Assembly (NCBI RefSeq): GCF_000687475.1
Contig: NC_057318.1
Coordinates: forward strand, 5,332,001-5,396,000
Direction of reading: 5' to 3'
Length of the DNA: 64,000 nucleotides
DNA from: Ustilaginoidea virens
Lineage: Eukaryota > Ascomycota > Sordariomycetes > Hypocreales > Clavicipitaceae
The first letter of the stretch is position 1. Every line of letters starts with the position of its first letter. The notes beneath the pieces are model-generated. The model was not told the origin of the DNA, did not search any database, and saw nothing but the letters and a program-made list of their open reading frames with translations. A program made the position numbers and the translations under genes. Shown here piece by piece: positions 33,178 through 44,071 of this stretch.

Positions 33178-35679
33178 ATGGTGAGGCCGGCAACGCCATT
33201 GTCGGCGCTGCTTTTTGCGGCCTTTATTCTGCTGCTTCTCTCCGTCATTTCCATACCCCTTACCAAGCTCGTTCCTTTGGGAGAATTCAAGGACGTCAAG
33301 TACGGCGTATTCGGCTATTGCCAGGGCGACAAATGTACCAAGATACTGTTGGGATATCCCACAGGTATGATGTTCCGTCCACCGTACCTCAACGGAAACC
33401 CCCCTCTGCAACACAGATGAAAACTGACCTATGTTCCAAAATCCTAGGCGGAGTTTTGAGCGATGACGCCCAAAGCTTCGATATGCCCAGTTCCGTACGG
33501 CATACATTGTCTGCCATTCTGGTCATTCACCCTGTTGCCGCATTCCTTACTCTCATCATGTTCTGCTTGGCCGTGGCCGCCCACATGCACAGTTCATCCC
33601 ATTCAGCGAGATATCTCCTTGTGCTTTTCATCTTTACTCTCCTCACCTTTCTCGTTTGTTTGGTTGCGTTTGTGATTGATGTTCTACTTTTCATCCCGCA
33701 CCTAGCCTGGGGCACCTATCTGGTCCTGGCCTCTACCATTATGCTCGCCATCAGTGCCGTCGCCTCATGCGCTATGCGACGAGCCATTGTCAGCAAGAAG
33801 GCTCGCCAGAAGCGCATCGCCGAAAATGCCGAAATGAGCGGTGAAAATTTCTATAAAGCAGAGGATCAAATGAATTCACTCCCGGCCATGGCCAGTCCCG
33901 TCCCTCCTGTTTCTACTTTCAACGAAAGAACTGCTGCTGGAGGCGACCATCTTCCAGCATTTGCTACGTCCGAACATTTGCGGAAGGATGACCCAATTAG
34001 CGACGAGAGAATGCCCCTGACTCAGCGAAGCCCTGCCGAGAACCTCAACGACGTGGAGAGTGTTGGCGATGCTAGTTTCGTTGCTCCAACGAGGTCAGCA
34101 TCTCGAGATCGTCATGGGAACCTCATCAACGGACCGCGTGACACATACGGCTCACGGCCTTATGGAAGAGGTCGCGGCGGAAACCAACGCGGAGGTCGCG
34201 GCGCTCATGGCCCTTATGGTCGTGGTGGCTTTGATGCCTATGGAGTGGCCGGCCGGGGACCTGGTAGGGGCAGAGGAGGATATGGTCTCCCACCGGGAAG
34301 AGGAGGACCTCGTGTTCGAGGCGGTTACCGTCCTCCGATCCATGGAGCATACGGGCCTGGAGACATGAGTGGAGGCCGCGCACCGCCTCCCGTTGCTGTC
34401 TACGGAAACATGCCACCCGGCCACTTCGACCACATGTCTCCAGCCGACGAATATACCTCTTACGGTCAACCACATGCATCTCCGACATCACTGGAACATC
34501 ACTGGGACGGAAATAACAACAGCTCTGTAGCGGAAAGTCGGGACCTGCCTCTTGCTGAGTCTCCCCCGCCCTTGCCCGGCCATGCCGTACCTGCTCCGCC
34601 CGTCGAAATGGATGCTGGCGCATTTGGTCTGCAGAACGATATGAGCAGCAATACTCATCAACTTCGGGATAGTGATGTCGACGTTGCCGGAATGGTGGGC
34701 TTGCAACAGAGCCGCGCCATGGGCGATGGCGGACGAGCTACCTACATGAGTGACAGCAGCAAGTATAGTACAGATTTGTATGTCTCAACACAACCCCTCC
34801 CCCAAACTCTCTCTCCTTAAACCCCCCCAAACCACACATTGCCTCGGTAAACAGTGTAAAAACCGCAAGCAAAACATTAAAGTACTGATAAAACATTACA
34901 GTCTTCCAATCCCGCCAGGAGCAGTATCGCATGACAACTCGGAGCGAAACTTATCCCGTGCCGCATCTCCCGCGCCTTTGTACAGACAGGCTCCAGAGCC
35001 TGCTCAGCCGAATATGGCCCTTGTTGGATCAGGGTCTCATGCCGACTACTATGAAGATAGGGACCCTAGATTCGACGGGCCAGCAGCTCAAACTGCTCAT
35101 GGGAACGGGAACCCGCACCTCCGCCCGACTGAACCCATAGATGAAGTCGTTCACACCAGGGCGGGAGGAGGGCGGAGCCCAGCTGGTTCGGAACGGCATC
35201 ACCGGACTGAACCCATATATGGAGACGTGCATGCCAGGGCGGGAGGAGGGCGGAGCCCAGCTGTTTCGGAACGGCACCACCGGACTGATCCCATGTATGA
35301 AGACGTCCATGCCAGGGCGGGTGGAGGGCGGAGCCCAGCTGGTTCGGAACGGCACCACCCGACTGAACCCATATATGAAGACGTTCATACCACAGTTGGT
35401 GGAGCGCGGAGCCCAGCTGAATCGGAACGGTCCAACTTTACCTCCATCTCCCAACGAGGGGTCAATCCGCGATGGGAGCCACGTCCCCCGATGCCAAATT
35501 TGGGCCCTCCGGCGGCCCGATCCCCGCAGATGAAGCAACAAAGACAGGATGTGCTTTTGAACAGCAACCCTGACTTCCAACTTCCCGGGTCGCGCGGCTC
35601 GGGCCCGAATCGGAGTGGTCCTGGAATGATACCAGGGAGCGCTTACCCGACTGGACCCATGTTTCAACTTCAAAGATGA
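33178..35679 (+). CDS. palI: pH-response regulator PalI/Rim9
   Basis: Sur7/PalI-family plasma-membrane protein that helps the ambient pH sensor PalH start the Rim/Pal pathway. Exons 33178-33364, 33448-34777 and 34902-35679 give 764 aa. The start MVRPATPLSALLFAAFILLL is the first membrane segment. The extracellular loop carries GVFGYCQGDKC (a paired-Cys motif of the family). Three more membrane segments follow from about residue 80 to 185, then ARQKRIAENAEMSGENFY, which is conserved in fungal PalI. The long cytosolic tail has an Arg-Gly-rich part and four 26-residue repeats. Introns use GTATGA and GTATGT donors. The tail is disordered, as usual. Confidence 0.92.
35128..35439 (+). repeat. palI: Four 78-bp in-frame repeats in the palI tail
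   Basis: Each unit codes 26 residues of the form TEPIYEDVHARAGGGRSP followed by AGSERHHR. The first three are nearly identical in DNA and the fourth is diverged. Confidence 0.85.
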
Positions 35680-37777
35680 CCGTTGAGCAGGCGTTGATCG
35701 AAGCCAACTAAACCACAGTTGTTGTAAATGATGACCATGACCAATCTTCAACGAGTGATTTTGGACAGTCTACGATTCATCCTGCGACGATTTTGGGGAC
35801 TCGAACGGAGCGGGTCGACCAGTCTCCCCAGCTTTGATCTTATCTTGCCACATACTTTTGTACCAATGTGCCTCACAACGGAGCTTGACGTTCCATCCTT
35901 TCTATCTGACCGTTTCATACGATTCCTCGGCTACCAAGTCTCATTTGTTAGGGGAGGATGGACCCTTGTAAATTTCCCAAACTTCCTCAAAAGGTTCTTG
36001 TACTTTTCTGCTTTCTTTTGCCTTCTTCTTCTCTTCTTTTCCCCGTTACCTTACGGAAGTTTTGTATAAACCTGATTTAAACGATTTTTACTTAGGATGA
36101 GACGGAAATTCTCTGTTTTATTCGCGGACTCGCATACCTTGCTGCTTATTGATTCCTGCCTGTCGACTCTTTTTATCCTTCAAACTAGTCATTGATCAAG
36201 CTTTAACACGTCAAACCGGCTTGTCGCTGCCTCTGAAGTAAGAAGAGTAGCCCATCGTGGATGAAAGCACATACTCTAGTCAAACCCAGCATCTGCCTCT
36301 GTATTTCTGTACGGGGCTGGGTTTATGCCCTGGCGCCAACTTGGAGTTGTTTTGCGGTGAGAGATGGCTGAAGATGGAGACTTGTCTTGTCCAAGGCGGA
36401 ATCAGGGGATTCCTGGGCTCTGCGAGCAAGCGCTTTATTGACTTGTGATTCTCGGCTCGTTCAGCGCCGGGCCTGGAGAAGAGTTGGAAGGGCATTATTG
36501 TGCATGAGGATTGAATGACAAACACGACAATTATACGCTGGAGGTTCATGATTGTCGATGGCATATCGAGTTGAAACCGTCTACCCAAGGAGGTACCTAC
36601 ATACCTCTTTTACCCCAGGTAGGAGGAGGTTGATACATGCCCGCGCACTTGCGAAGGCTTGCCTTGCGGCAGGTCGAGATGCAGTCTGGTTGCAAGAGAC
36701 TCCAGCAGCCAAGGTACCTAAGGTAGTTAGGTAAGGTAGGTAGGTACCTATTAGTAGCTACCTCCTGCCTACCTCCTATGTCATCATGTCGTTACCACCA
36801 GCTGTTGGCACTCGAAGCGACGGGACCGGCCGAGTGCGCGCGGCTGGCTGCTCGATGCGGACGAACTCGAACCGAGTTGACTTCTTGTCCCTGCTTCTCG
36901 CCGCTGGGTGCTTCTGTTGCGTCCAGTCTCTTACCGTGGCGTTTCGCGTTCTCTCCTTCTCTGTCCTGCCTTCCCTCTCCTCAACTCCCATCGATAGGCC
37001 CATTTTTGGACCACAAGCCGTGCCGTCTCTACTTTTCTTCCGGAAGAGCGGACGGGCAGTTGGATGATGACATTGGCTTGCTGAGTGTCTCGTTCCCTTT
37101 CCTTTCCATGCTCTTCGCGCTTTCTTGGTTTCCTTGGATTTTCCTCTTCTTCCCTTTTTTTTTTGGTTTTTGGTTTTTGGTACTATGCCTACAAACATTT
37201 GCATCGTTATTTCCCAACCAAGTCGGCAAAGCGCAACCGAAAGAACCACAGCGCTGTCCCCTTTTTGACTCGGAAAGCGCTGGCCGGTGACTCCTTCCGT
37301 CTCTTTGCCTTCCCGGTCGACCGACAGCGCCAAGGAGAAGGAGCGTTAACTGCGCATGATTTCGTTGACCACCGACAATCTTCACTCCTTCTCCAACCAT
37401 AGGTATGTACTTGGGCCTGAGTCAGTGCGCGGCCTCGGAATCCGGTGATGAATGCTGTGTGCTTTTCACGCCCTTGACATTATTCTCCTCCCAGACACCT
37501 TCAATCTTTATGCAATTTCCCTGATTTACCAAACCTAAACTGGAAACATAGTTGGATCTCGAGTTTATCATTGACCTCGGGAAGTGAATCTAATTATACG
37601 TGCGGAGAAGCGCTTTGCTACATTCGGCGCGGGTTCCAAGCGAGCGCTTCTCGTACTTGGGACTTGCCCTCGGACACTGTTGTTTCTCCAGCGGCAAAAT
37701 CGAAGGCACGACGAGCATTTTGGACACTACCAAGTGCGAAACAACTACCTACCTCCTAACCTAGGTATACATACATC
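35680..37777. other. 2.1-kb spacer between palI and the 574-aa ORF
   Basis: Contains AGGTACCT at 36591, 36712 and 36742 within a GGTAGGTAGGTACC-rich stretch (36700-36775), and C/T-rich DNA at 36950-37180. ORFs at 36776-37402 lack domains and overlap on both strands. Confidence 0.55.
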
Positions 37778-39502
37778 ATGGACAAGCAAGCACTTGCAAG
37801 TTCTTTTGTCCCTTCAACCTCAACAGCTTCATCACCTTCGGGCCCCCCTGAGCAACGCACATATACCACCGCTGGCACAATCTACAAACCAAGCTCAACC
37901 CAACCACTCCAGCCGCCCACTCGACGTGGACGCTCGCTCAAGTGGTCTCCCGCCGGTTTGCATGCCGATCTTGCCCTTTTGCCCAAGTCGGTGCTGGCCG
38001 GGTTGCCGTTGAGGGCTCCTTCTGGGCCACCCATCACGGCGTTGCAGCAGTACACGCCGCTGCAGCAGAATTACGATCGGGCCATTAGCCCATTCAACGA
38101 ACCAGATCACATTCTCGCAAAAATGCCAGCTGAAGCAATCCTAGCTCCCTCCACTCACACTCCTGGCCCGCTTTCTTCACTCTCTGGTGTAGAATGGAGT
38201 GGTCTGGACAGGCCTACCGCAGGTGATGGAGAGCGTCATTCCAGGAACGATAGCGACACGGGGGATGAAGCCGCAACCGAAGGGGAAGCTGATGACGACT
38301 TCAACATGGGTGCTTTGATGAACATGACCGTCAAGTCTTTACAGAACCTGGCCTCGTACCCGAATCCGAATCAGAAGACTGCTCAGAAGGCTCTTCAGCG
38401 CGGGACTAGGCCAAGACCCTGTATGTACAGTCAGCCTGTGACGGGCCTCTCGTCGGCGAGCCCTCCCTCGTTGGCGACCATTGGCATGGCATCTGGTGCC
38501 AGTGAAGGAACGTCGAGCTTCTCTTACCCAAAGTATGCTTGTCAAACCGAATCCTCTACTTTCAGGCCAGCCCAGCTCGATGCCATCCCCAAGATGGACG
38601 GAGCTTGGAGCACGAGGAACAGCACGCCAGCATCCGCAATCCCCGTGTCTCCGAGAGCCAAGTCCACGAGCAGCGAGGTTTTAAAGACGCATCATTCCCT
38701 GGCCCCGACAGGCCCTTCTCCAATGCCGTTGACTGCTGGACCCCCTGGGCAGCGACAATATCGCCCTTCAACCTTTGAATCGACATTCAAGGCCTTGAAG
38801 GCAAACTCTCCCTCGGGGTTCTTGAGCCAAGAGGATGATGAGGGGCTTTTGATCACAACGCAGACCCTTATGCAAGCCGGCATAGACGATATTTCTCTTA
38901 CTCCTGACAGAATTGAAGCAATACCTAAAACAAGCTCTTGGAGCGCTCCGCCCGAACGAGTGCTTGGCGACTCTCAAGTCCGGAGATTGGAGTCGCCATC
39001 GGGCATGATTGACGCAGCAGATGAAACTTGGGCAAATACTGACCGTGTAGAAAGCAATAGCGGCCGTGCGGAGGCGTGGGGTTTGGGTGACGGTCGATCT
39101 TGGTGCTCTGGTAGCTGGCGAGACCAATCTCCGGAAACCCGCGCTCTGTACCGACCTGGGACCGACCGTCTCACGGAAGCAGCTCTGGCCACTCGAGTTG
39201 GAAAACTCGAAAACTGGTGGTACTCGGGTGTCAATAGAACATATCGAAACGCAGAGAGCACGGCACTAAAGCAGTTTGGTCCTGGAGAACCAGGGTTCGG
39301 CGTCATTGGGGACAAACGGCCGTTGGCCCCGATTCATCGTCCAGGAATCCTCGACGTGGAGGAAGCCATGGCCATTCCGGCATCGGAGCACGCCAGGTCG
39401 CTCATAGAGATGGCAATTAATGCTCTGGATGAATCTATGGTGGTCAGGTGCTCAGGCGCCGAGTCGGCTTACACACTGGCAACTCGCTCTACAGCAGGGT
39501 GA
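37778..39502 (+). CDS. Unrecognised fungal protein, 574 aa
   Basis: Single uninterrupted ORF starting MDKQALASSFVPST. I do not recognise the family. The protein is Ser/Pro/Thr-rich and probably mostly disordered. A conserved-looking N-terminal block is RRGRSLKWSPAGLHADLALL to QQYTPLQQNYDRAISPF (about residues 49-105). An acidic block follows (DTGDEAATEGEADDDF, about 161-176). The C-terminal part (RVGKLENWWYSGVNRTYRNA and HARSLIEMAINALD) looks folded. No signal peptide, membrane segment or catalytic motif is visible. Even codon composition and a length far above neighbouring chance ORFs argue that it is real. A GTATGT-TTCAG pair inside (38421-38565) would break the frame, so I do not treat it as an intron. 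Confidence 0.75.
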   Translation: MDKQALASSFVPSTSTASSPSGPPEQRTYTTAGTIYKPSSTQPLQPPTRRGRSLKWSPAGLHADLALLPKSVLAGLPLRAPSGPPITALQQYTPLQQNYDRAISPFNEPDHILAKMPAEAILAPSTHTPGPLSSLSGVEWSGLDRPTAGDGERHSRNDSDTGDEAATEGEADDDFNMGALMNMTVKSLQNLASYPNPNQKTAQKALQRGTRPRPCMYSQPVTGLSSASPPSLATIGMASGASEGTSSFSYPKYACQTESSTFRPAQLDAIPKMDGAWSTRNSTPASAIPVSPRAKSTSSEVLKTHHSLAPTGPSPMPLTAGPPGQRQYRPSTFESTFKALKANSPSGFLSQEDDEGLLITTQTLMQAGIDDISLTPDRIEAIPKTSSWSAPPERVLGDSQVRRLESPSGMIDAADETWANTDRVESNSGRAEAWGLGDGRSWCSGSWRDQSPETRALYRPGTDRLTEAALATRVGKLENWWYSGVNRTYRNAESTALKQFGPGEPGFGVIGDKRPLAPIHRPGILDVEEAMAIPASEHARSLIEMAINALDESMVVRCSGAESAYTLATRSTAG

Positions 39503-40675
39503 CTCGGTCGCAGAAGTTTGGGATTTGGAGGGCAGAGATTTGACATGCGTTGTTTGTGTGTCTTTATTGATTCTGGGGCAAAAAGCACATTTCTAAATGG
39601 AGGGTTTTCAACCGACGGGCTAGAGGATGGTGGCCTGGATGTTGGAGCTTGCACAGAAGCGAGTGGCAGGATGACGGCCTAGACCTTTTTGCCAGGATGT
39701 AGGCTAGAAGAAGGTGGTCGTAGTACCGGAGATGGCATTAATGGTACGGAATAATGAGCAAGCCTCGTTTAAGCCTCGTTTAAGCCTCGTTTAAGCCATG
39801 AGGTGGACTTGTAGGCGTTGATATGAAATACAGTTGTCCGAGTCGAAATTGGTTCGTTCCATTGTTGCATGGGGGCTTTAGCGGGCACTGTGATGGGATG
39901 GCTCGACGTGGCATCCGTCAGGTGGCGGGCATCTGGTGCACTTGGTACTGTCTGGGGTACGGAGTATGTATCGAACCATCCCAACCGACTCACTGCTAGA
40001 AGATTCCTTTTCGGGCAATGCAAAGCGGCCGCGGACCAATCAGTGGGCATGGCCGCATGAGCAGCTGAAGGCTGGGATGCAGATCCGCTCCAGCACTGGC
40101 CTGGGGTGGCCAACGGTCTCTGCTGGGAATAGACGGGCTGCTGCGCTGGTCTTACTGGCCCCAGCCTTTTTCCGGTACGAACATTATGTACCCAACTGCG
40201 ACGGGTGCACGATGTGATGTGTAGTACATAGCTAGGATCATGTGACACCAACCCGTGCCAGGAAAATGAAAATGGGGATGAATCGCCCGCCCAGTGGGGC
40301 TGCAGGAGTAATATTGCAATGTTGAAATTGGCGCACCCGAGAATTATTCGTTTCCGGGTTTGCCCCTGTTTCATCTCGGAACGGGGGGGGGCTTTTTTTT
40401 CTTCTTCTTTCTTTCTTTCTTTTTCTTTCTTTGGTTTCTTTTTTTTTTTTTTTTTCTTTTGTAAATGTCGATTTGATTTGATTCTGCTTGCTTCCTCCGC
40501 TTGGGGTCTGGTTGGACACGAAATTTCCCGTCTTGAGCGCTGCGCTGCTTGGCCCGCCCGTTCCCGTCTGGTCTTTTTATTTTTTATTTTCTTTTTTTCT
40601 TTCCCAGCCAAGGAAGCTCACGGGGGAGATTTGAGAGAGAGCCCGAAATCAGACCGAGCCGTGAAGCCGCACGCC
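39503..40675. other. Spacer upstream of fumarase
   Basis: Contains a short AAGCCTCGTTT repeat (39763-39796), TACGGAGTA at 39958 and a strong T/CTTT polypyrimidine tract (40388-40460, 40572-40602) that probably forms part of the fumarase promoter or leader. Confidence 0.6.
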
Positions 40676-42287
40676 ATGCTGCGATGCGTCGTGTCGAGAC
40701 CTGGCGCCCTGGCCGCTGGCCGGGTCAGCAGCAGGTCCGTCGTCGGGCGAGCTGCCGCGGCTGGCGCAGCGTCCAAAGCCACCACGGGCACGGGCACGAC
40801 CCCGCAGGCGCGGCTGGAACTCAAACTCGACATGTCTGCCGCCAGGCTTGACGGGCGCACCTTGTCCAGCAGAGGCTTCCGCACCGCCGCAGCCGCCATG
40901 TCTCGAGCGACTCGAACCGAGAGCGACGCCTTTGGCGAGATCCAGGTCCCGGCCGACAAGTACTGGGGGGCCCAGACGGAGCGGTCGCTGGAGAACTTTC
41001 GCATCAACCAGCCTCAGGATCGGATGCCGCCGCCCGTGATCAGGGCGTTTGGGATCCTGAAGGGGGCTGCGGCTGCTGTCAACATGCGATACGGCTTGGG
41101 TATGTCGGGGTGGTGGTGGTGGCGATGATGGCGATGCTGGTGATGATGGTGATGATGGTGATGGTGATGGTAATGGGCCCCTGGCGGTCATGATTGCTAA
41201 TGGCTTCGGCGGCGCCTTTAGATGCCAAGATCGGACAGGCCATCCAGCAGGCCGCCAAGGAGGTCGCCGACGGCAAGCTCATGGACCACTTCCCCCTCGT
41301 CGTCTGGCAGACCGGGTCCGGCACGCAGTCCAACATGAACGCCAACGAGGTCATTTCCAACCGGGCCATCCAGATTCTCGGCGGCACCATGGGCACCAAG
41401 ACGCCCGTCCACCCCAACGACCACGTCAACCGCAGCGCCTCCTCCAACGACACCTTCCCGACCGTCATGCACATCGCCGCCGTGCTGGAGCTCGAGAACG
41501 AGCTGCTCCCCGCCCTGCGCAGCCTCCGCGCCGCCCTCCAGGCCAAGGTGGCCGCCTTCGAGGCCCGCAACATCATCAAGATTGGCCGCACGCACCTGCA
41601 GGACGCCACGCCGCTGACCCTCGCGCAAGAGTTCTCGGGCTACGTCGCCCAGCTCGGCTTCGGCATCGCGCGCGTCGAGGGCTCGCTCCCCGACCTGCGG
41701 CTGCTGGCGCAGGGCGGCACCGCCGTCGGCACCGGCATCAACACCTTCGAGGGGTTCGCCGAGGCCGTCGCCGCGCAGGTGACGCGGATGACGGGCACCG
41801 AGTTCCGCACGGCGCCCAACAAGTTCGAGGCGCTGGCGGCGCACGACGCCCTCGTCCAGGCGCACGGCAGCCTCAACACGCTCGCCGCGGCGCTGACCAA
41901 GATCGCGCAGGACGTGCGGTACCTGGGCAGCGGGCCGCGGTGCGGGCTCGGCGAGCTGGCGCTGCCGGAGAACGAGCCCGGCAGCAGCATCATGCCGGGC
42001 AAGGTGAACCCGACGCAGTGCGAGGCTCTGACCATGGTCTGCGCGCAGGTCATGGGCAACCACGTCGCCACCACCATCGGCGGCATGAACGGGCAGTTTG
42101 AGCTCAACGTCTACAAGCCGCTCATCATCCGGAACCTGCTGCACAGCTGCCGTCTCCTGGCCGACGGCATGCGGTCGTTTGAGAAGAACCTTGTCGCGGG
42201 GCTGCAGGCCAACGAGGCCAAGATAGCTCAGATTATGAAGGAGTCGTAAGTTGGCAGCCACCGATGGCCTCTTTTTGTTCTTTTTCT

Positions 42288-42342
<55 letters not shown>

Positions 42343-42627
42343 TCTTTCTTCTTCCTTCTTTTTTCTTTCCTATCCCACGACCCAAGAAATCAAACCATCG
42401 CGACGTTGGGGGCCAAAAAAACTAATTATATGCACAGTCTCATGCTCGTGACCTGCCTCAACCCCAAGATCGGCTACGACATGGCCTCCAAGGTCGCCAA
42501 GAACGCTCACAAGAAAGGCATCACCCTCAAGGAAAGCGCCCTGGAACTCGGAGCCCTTTCGTCCGACGAGTTCGAGGCCCTGGTCAGACCCGAGCTCATG
42601 ATTGGCCCCAAGCCTTACAAGCAGTAA
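40676..42627 (+). CDS. FUM1: Fumarate hydratase, class II
   Basis: TCA-cycle fumarase, converting fumarate to L-malate. Exons 40676-41099, 41222-42245 and 42438-42627 give 545 aa. Family blocks: [54 protein letters not shown] and the signature [11 protein letters not shown]. The N-terminus ([20 protein letters not shown]) is Arg/Ala-rich and looks mitochondrial. A second ATG at 40898 (M75, [13 protein letters not shown]) would give a cytosolic form starting just before the enzyme core. Intron 1 contains a GAT/GGT triplet run and intron 2 a TTC run. The exon 2 DNA is very GC-rich, leaving a long mirror ORF on the minus strand. Confidence 0.96.
41107..41172. repeat. (GGT/GAT)n repeat in FUM1 intron 1
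   Basis: Imperfect triplet repeat directly after the donor GTATGT of intron 41100-41221. Confidence 0.8.
42280..42365. repeat. (TTC)n repeat in FUM1 intron 2
   Basis: Long TTC/CTT tract inside intron 42246-42437. Confidence 0.9.
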
Positions 42628-44071
42628 AAGGTGACAAGCAGGCATGGCGGGGCTCACCCGGGTCTTTGCGTAAGGTGATTGCGAGGAACGAGGAGGCCAT
42701 TCGGGCCGTTTGGTGTAGTTGCAGTTCGCCAAGATGATTGTACATGGATAGCACAGCACAGCACAGCACAGCACAGCACAGCACGGCACGCATCACGGGA
42801 ATGAAGGGTCTGGTGGCTGCTCCATGCGCCGCAGGATCCCGCGGCACACCCTCGGGGGCGACGGGTGGAAGAAGAATGGAAAAAAGGAAAAAAAGGTTTT
42901 CATTTTCTCAGCGAGGCTACGCTACGCGTCAACTTGGTGCCAATATATTTAAGTGTTGACTGAACCAAACATCATGGGCACGGGAGTAACGAGCCCTCCT
43001 CATCGCAGCCCCGAGAGTACAGAGCAAACTGAGCACTTGAGAGCGGGGAAAAAAAAAAAAAAAGTAGAAGGAGAGAAAGAAAACAAAGGCATCGAGACAC
43101 ACGGGCGAGCAGATCCAATTCCAATTCTTCCTTTCATTCCTAAACATGACCAACCAAACCACGTGCGGGCTGGGCTGTTGGGCGCAAGGTGTCTTGCTTT
43201 TGCATCGCCTCGCGTGGCACCTCCACCTGACCTGGGGCAATACTATGTACGTGTCCCTTGCAGCTGGGGCGGGGCGTTGGACTGGACCCGCTCCACGGTT
43301 TGGTGGTGGGGCGGCAAGACGAACAGGGATTGATGCCTCGAATCTCGATCCCGGAACGTGAGCCGAGACTCCAAGGACGGAGACGGAACCTGCACCTGCA
43401 CTCTCGCAACCCTCGTTTTATCCCTGCTGTCGGATGCCACGGCATGAACTGCCGCGCCCACCCAGCATTGCTGCAGCACCGCACCGCCAGGGCACAAGGC
43501 GCCGGCGGAGTGGTTCAACTCGCCACCGCGCTGCGGAGCACTCCGTACCGAGGACCCGGCCAAAACACACGATGAATGCCCGACGAATGCCCGAGGAGAG
43601 AGATCCTGATCCTGCAGCAACGGTTGGACACTTGCGCCGGTTCGGGCAGAAGATGATGGCACATGCCGGACCTGCTTCCCCCCCCCCCCCCCCCCCCCCG
43701 CGGCAGATGCTCCACCCGCACGTCCTGGCTTCGGAAAGATGCGCCAGGTTCCAGTAATTTACGCGACGGGATGAAGGAGGGGAGGGGGCGCCAGATCTCG
43801 ACTTTGATGTCTGGTTTCCGCATGCGGGTCTCCCCGAGCTGGATCCAAGGACGACGCGGTGGTGCGTCGGTAGCCGCTGGCCACCATGTCCACCATGTTC
43901 CGCCAAGTTGTTAGTTTTTCCAACGCCCGCGTCTTATAAGCAGCCTCGGCTGGTTTGTGTCAATCCTTTTTCCCACCCCCTGCTGAGCGTCGCCTTGATC
44001 AAGGAAACCCCTGCCTCCGTCTCACTCACCCTTTCGCCCGGCCTCTCTTCGCGATACGTGTTTTGCTCACC
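42628..44071. other. Spacer between FUM1 and the RGS gene
   Basis: Contains a 5-bp CACAG repeat (42748-42783), an A-run near 43050, a 22-nt C-run (43678-43699) and CACTCCGTAC near 43540, a near match to the dispersed TACGGAGTA family. No recognisable gene. Confidence 0.6.
42748..42783. repeat. 5-bp tandem repeat (CACAG)n
   Basis: About seven copies in the FUM1 3' region. Confidence 0.9.

Noticed and set aside
34750..35679. Separate 309-aa protein
   Set aside because: It is exon 3 of palI; its start lies in exon 2 and the intervening intron in the wrong frame.
38421..38565. GTATGT to TTCAG intron in the 574-aa gene
   Set aside because: Its length (145 nt) would break a frame that otherwise stays open to the end.
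41218..42261. 347-codon minus-strand ORF opposite fumarase
   Set aside because: Mirror ORF produced by GC-rich third positions of the fumarase exon; no domain and opposite a highly conserved coding sequence.
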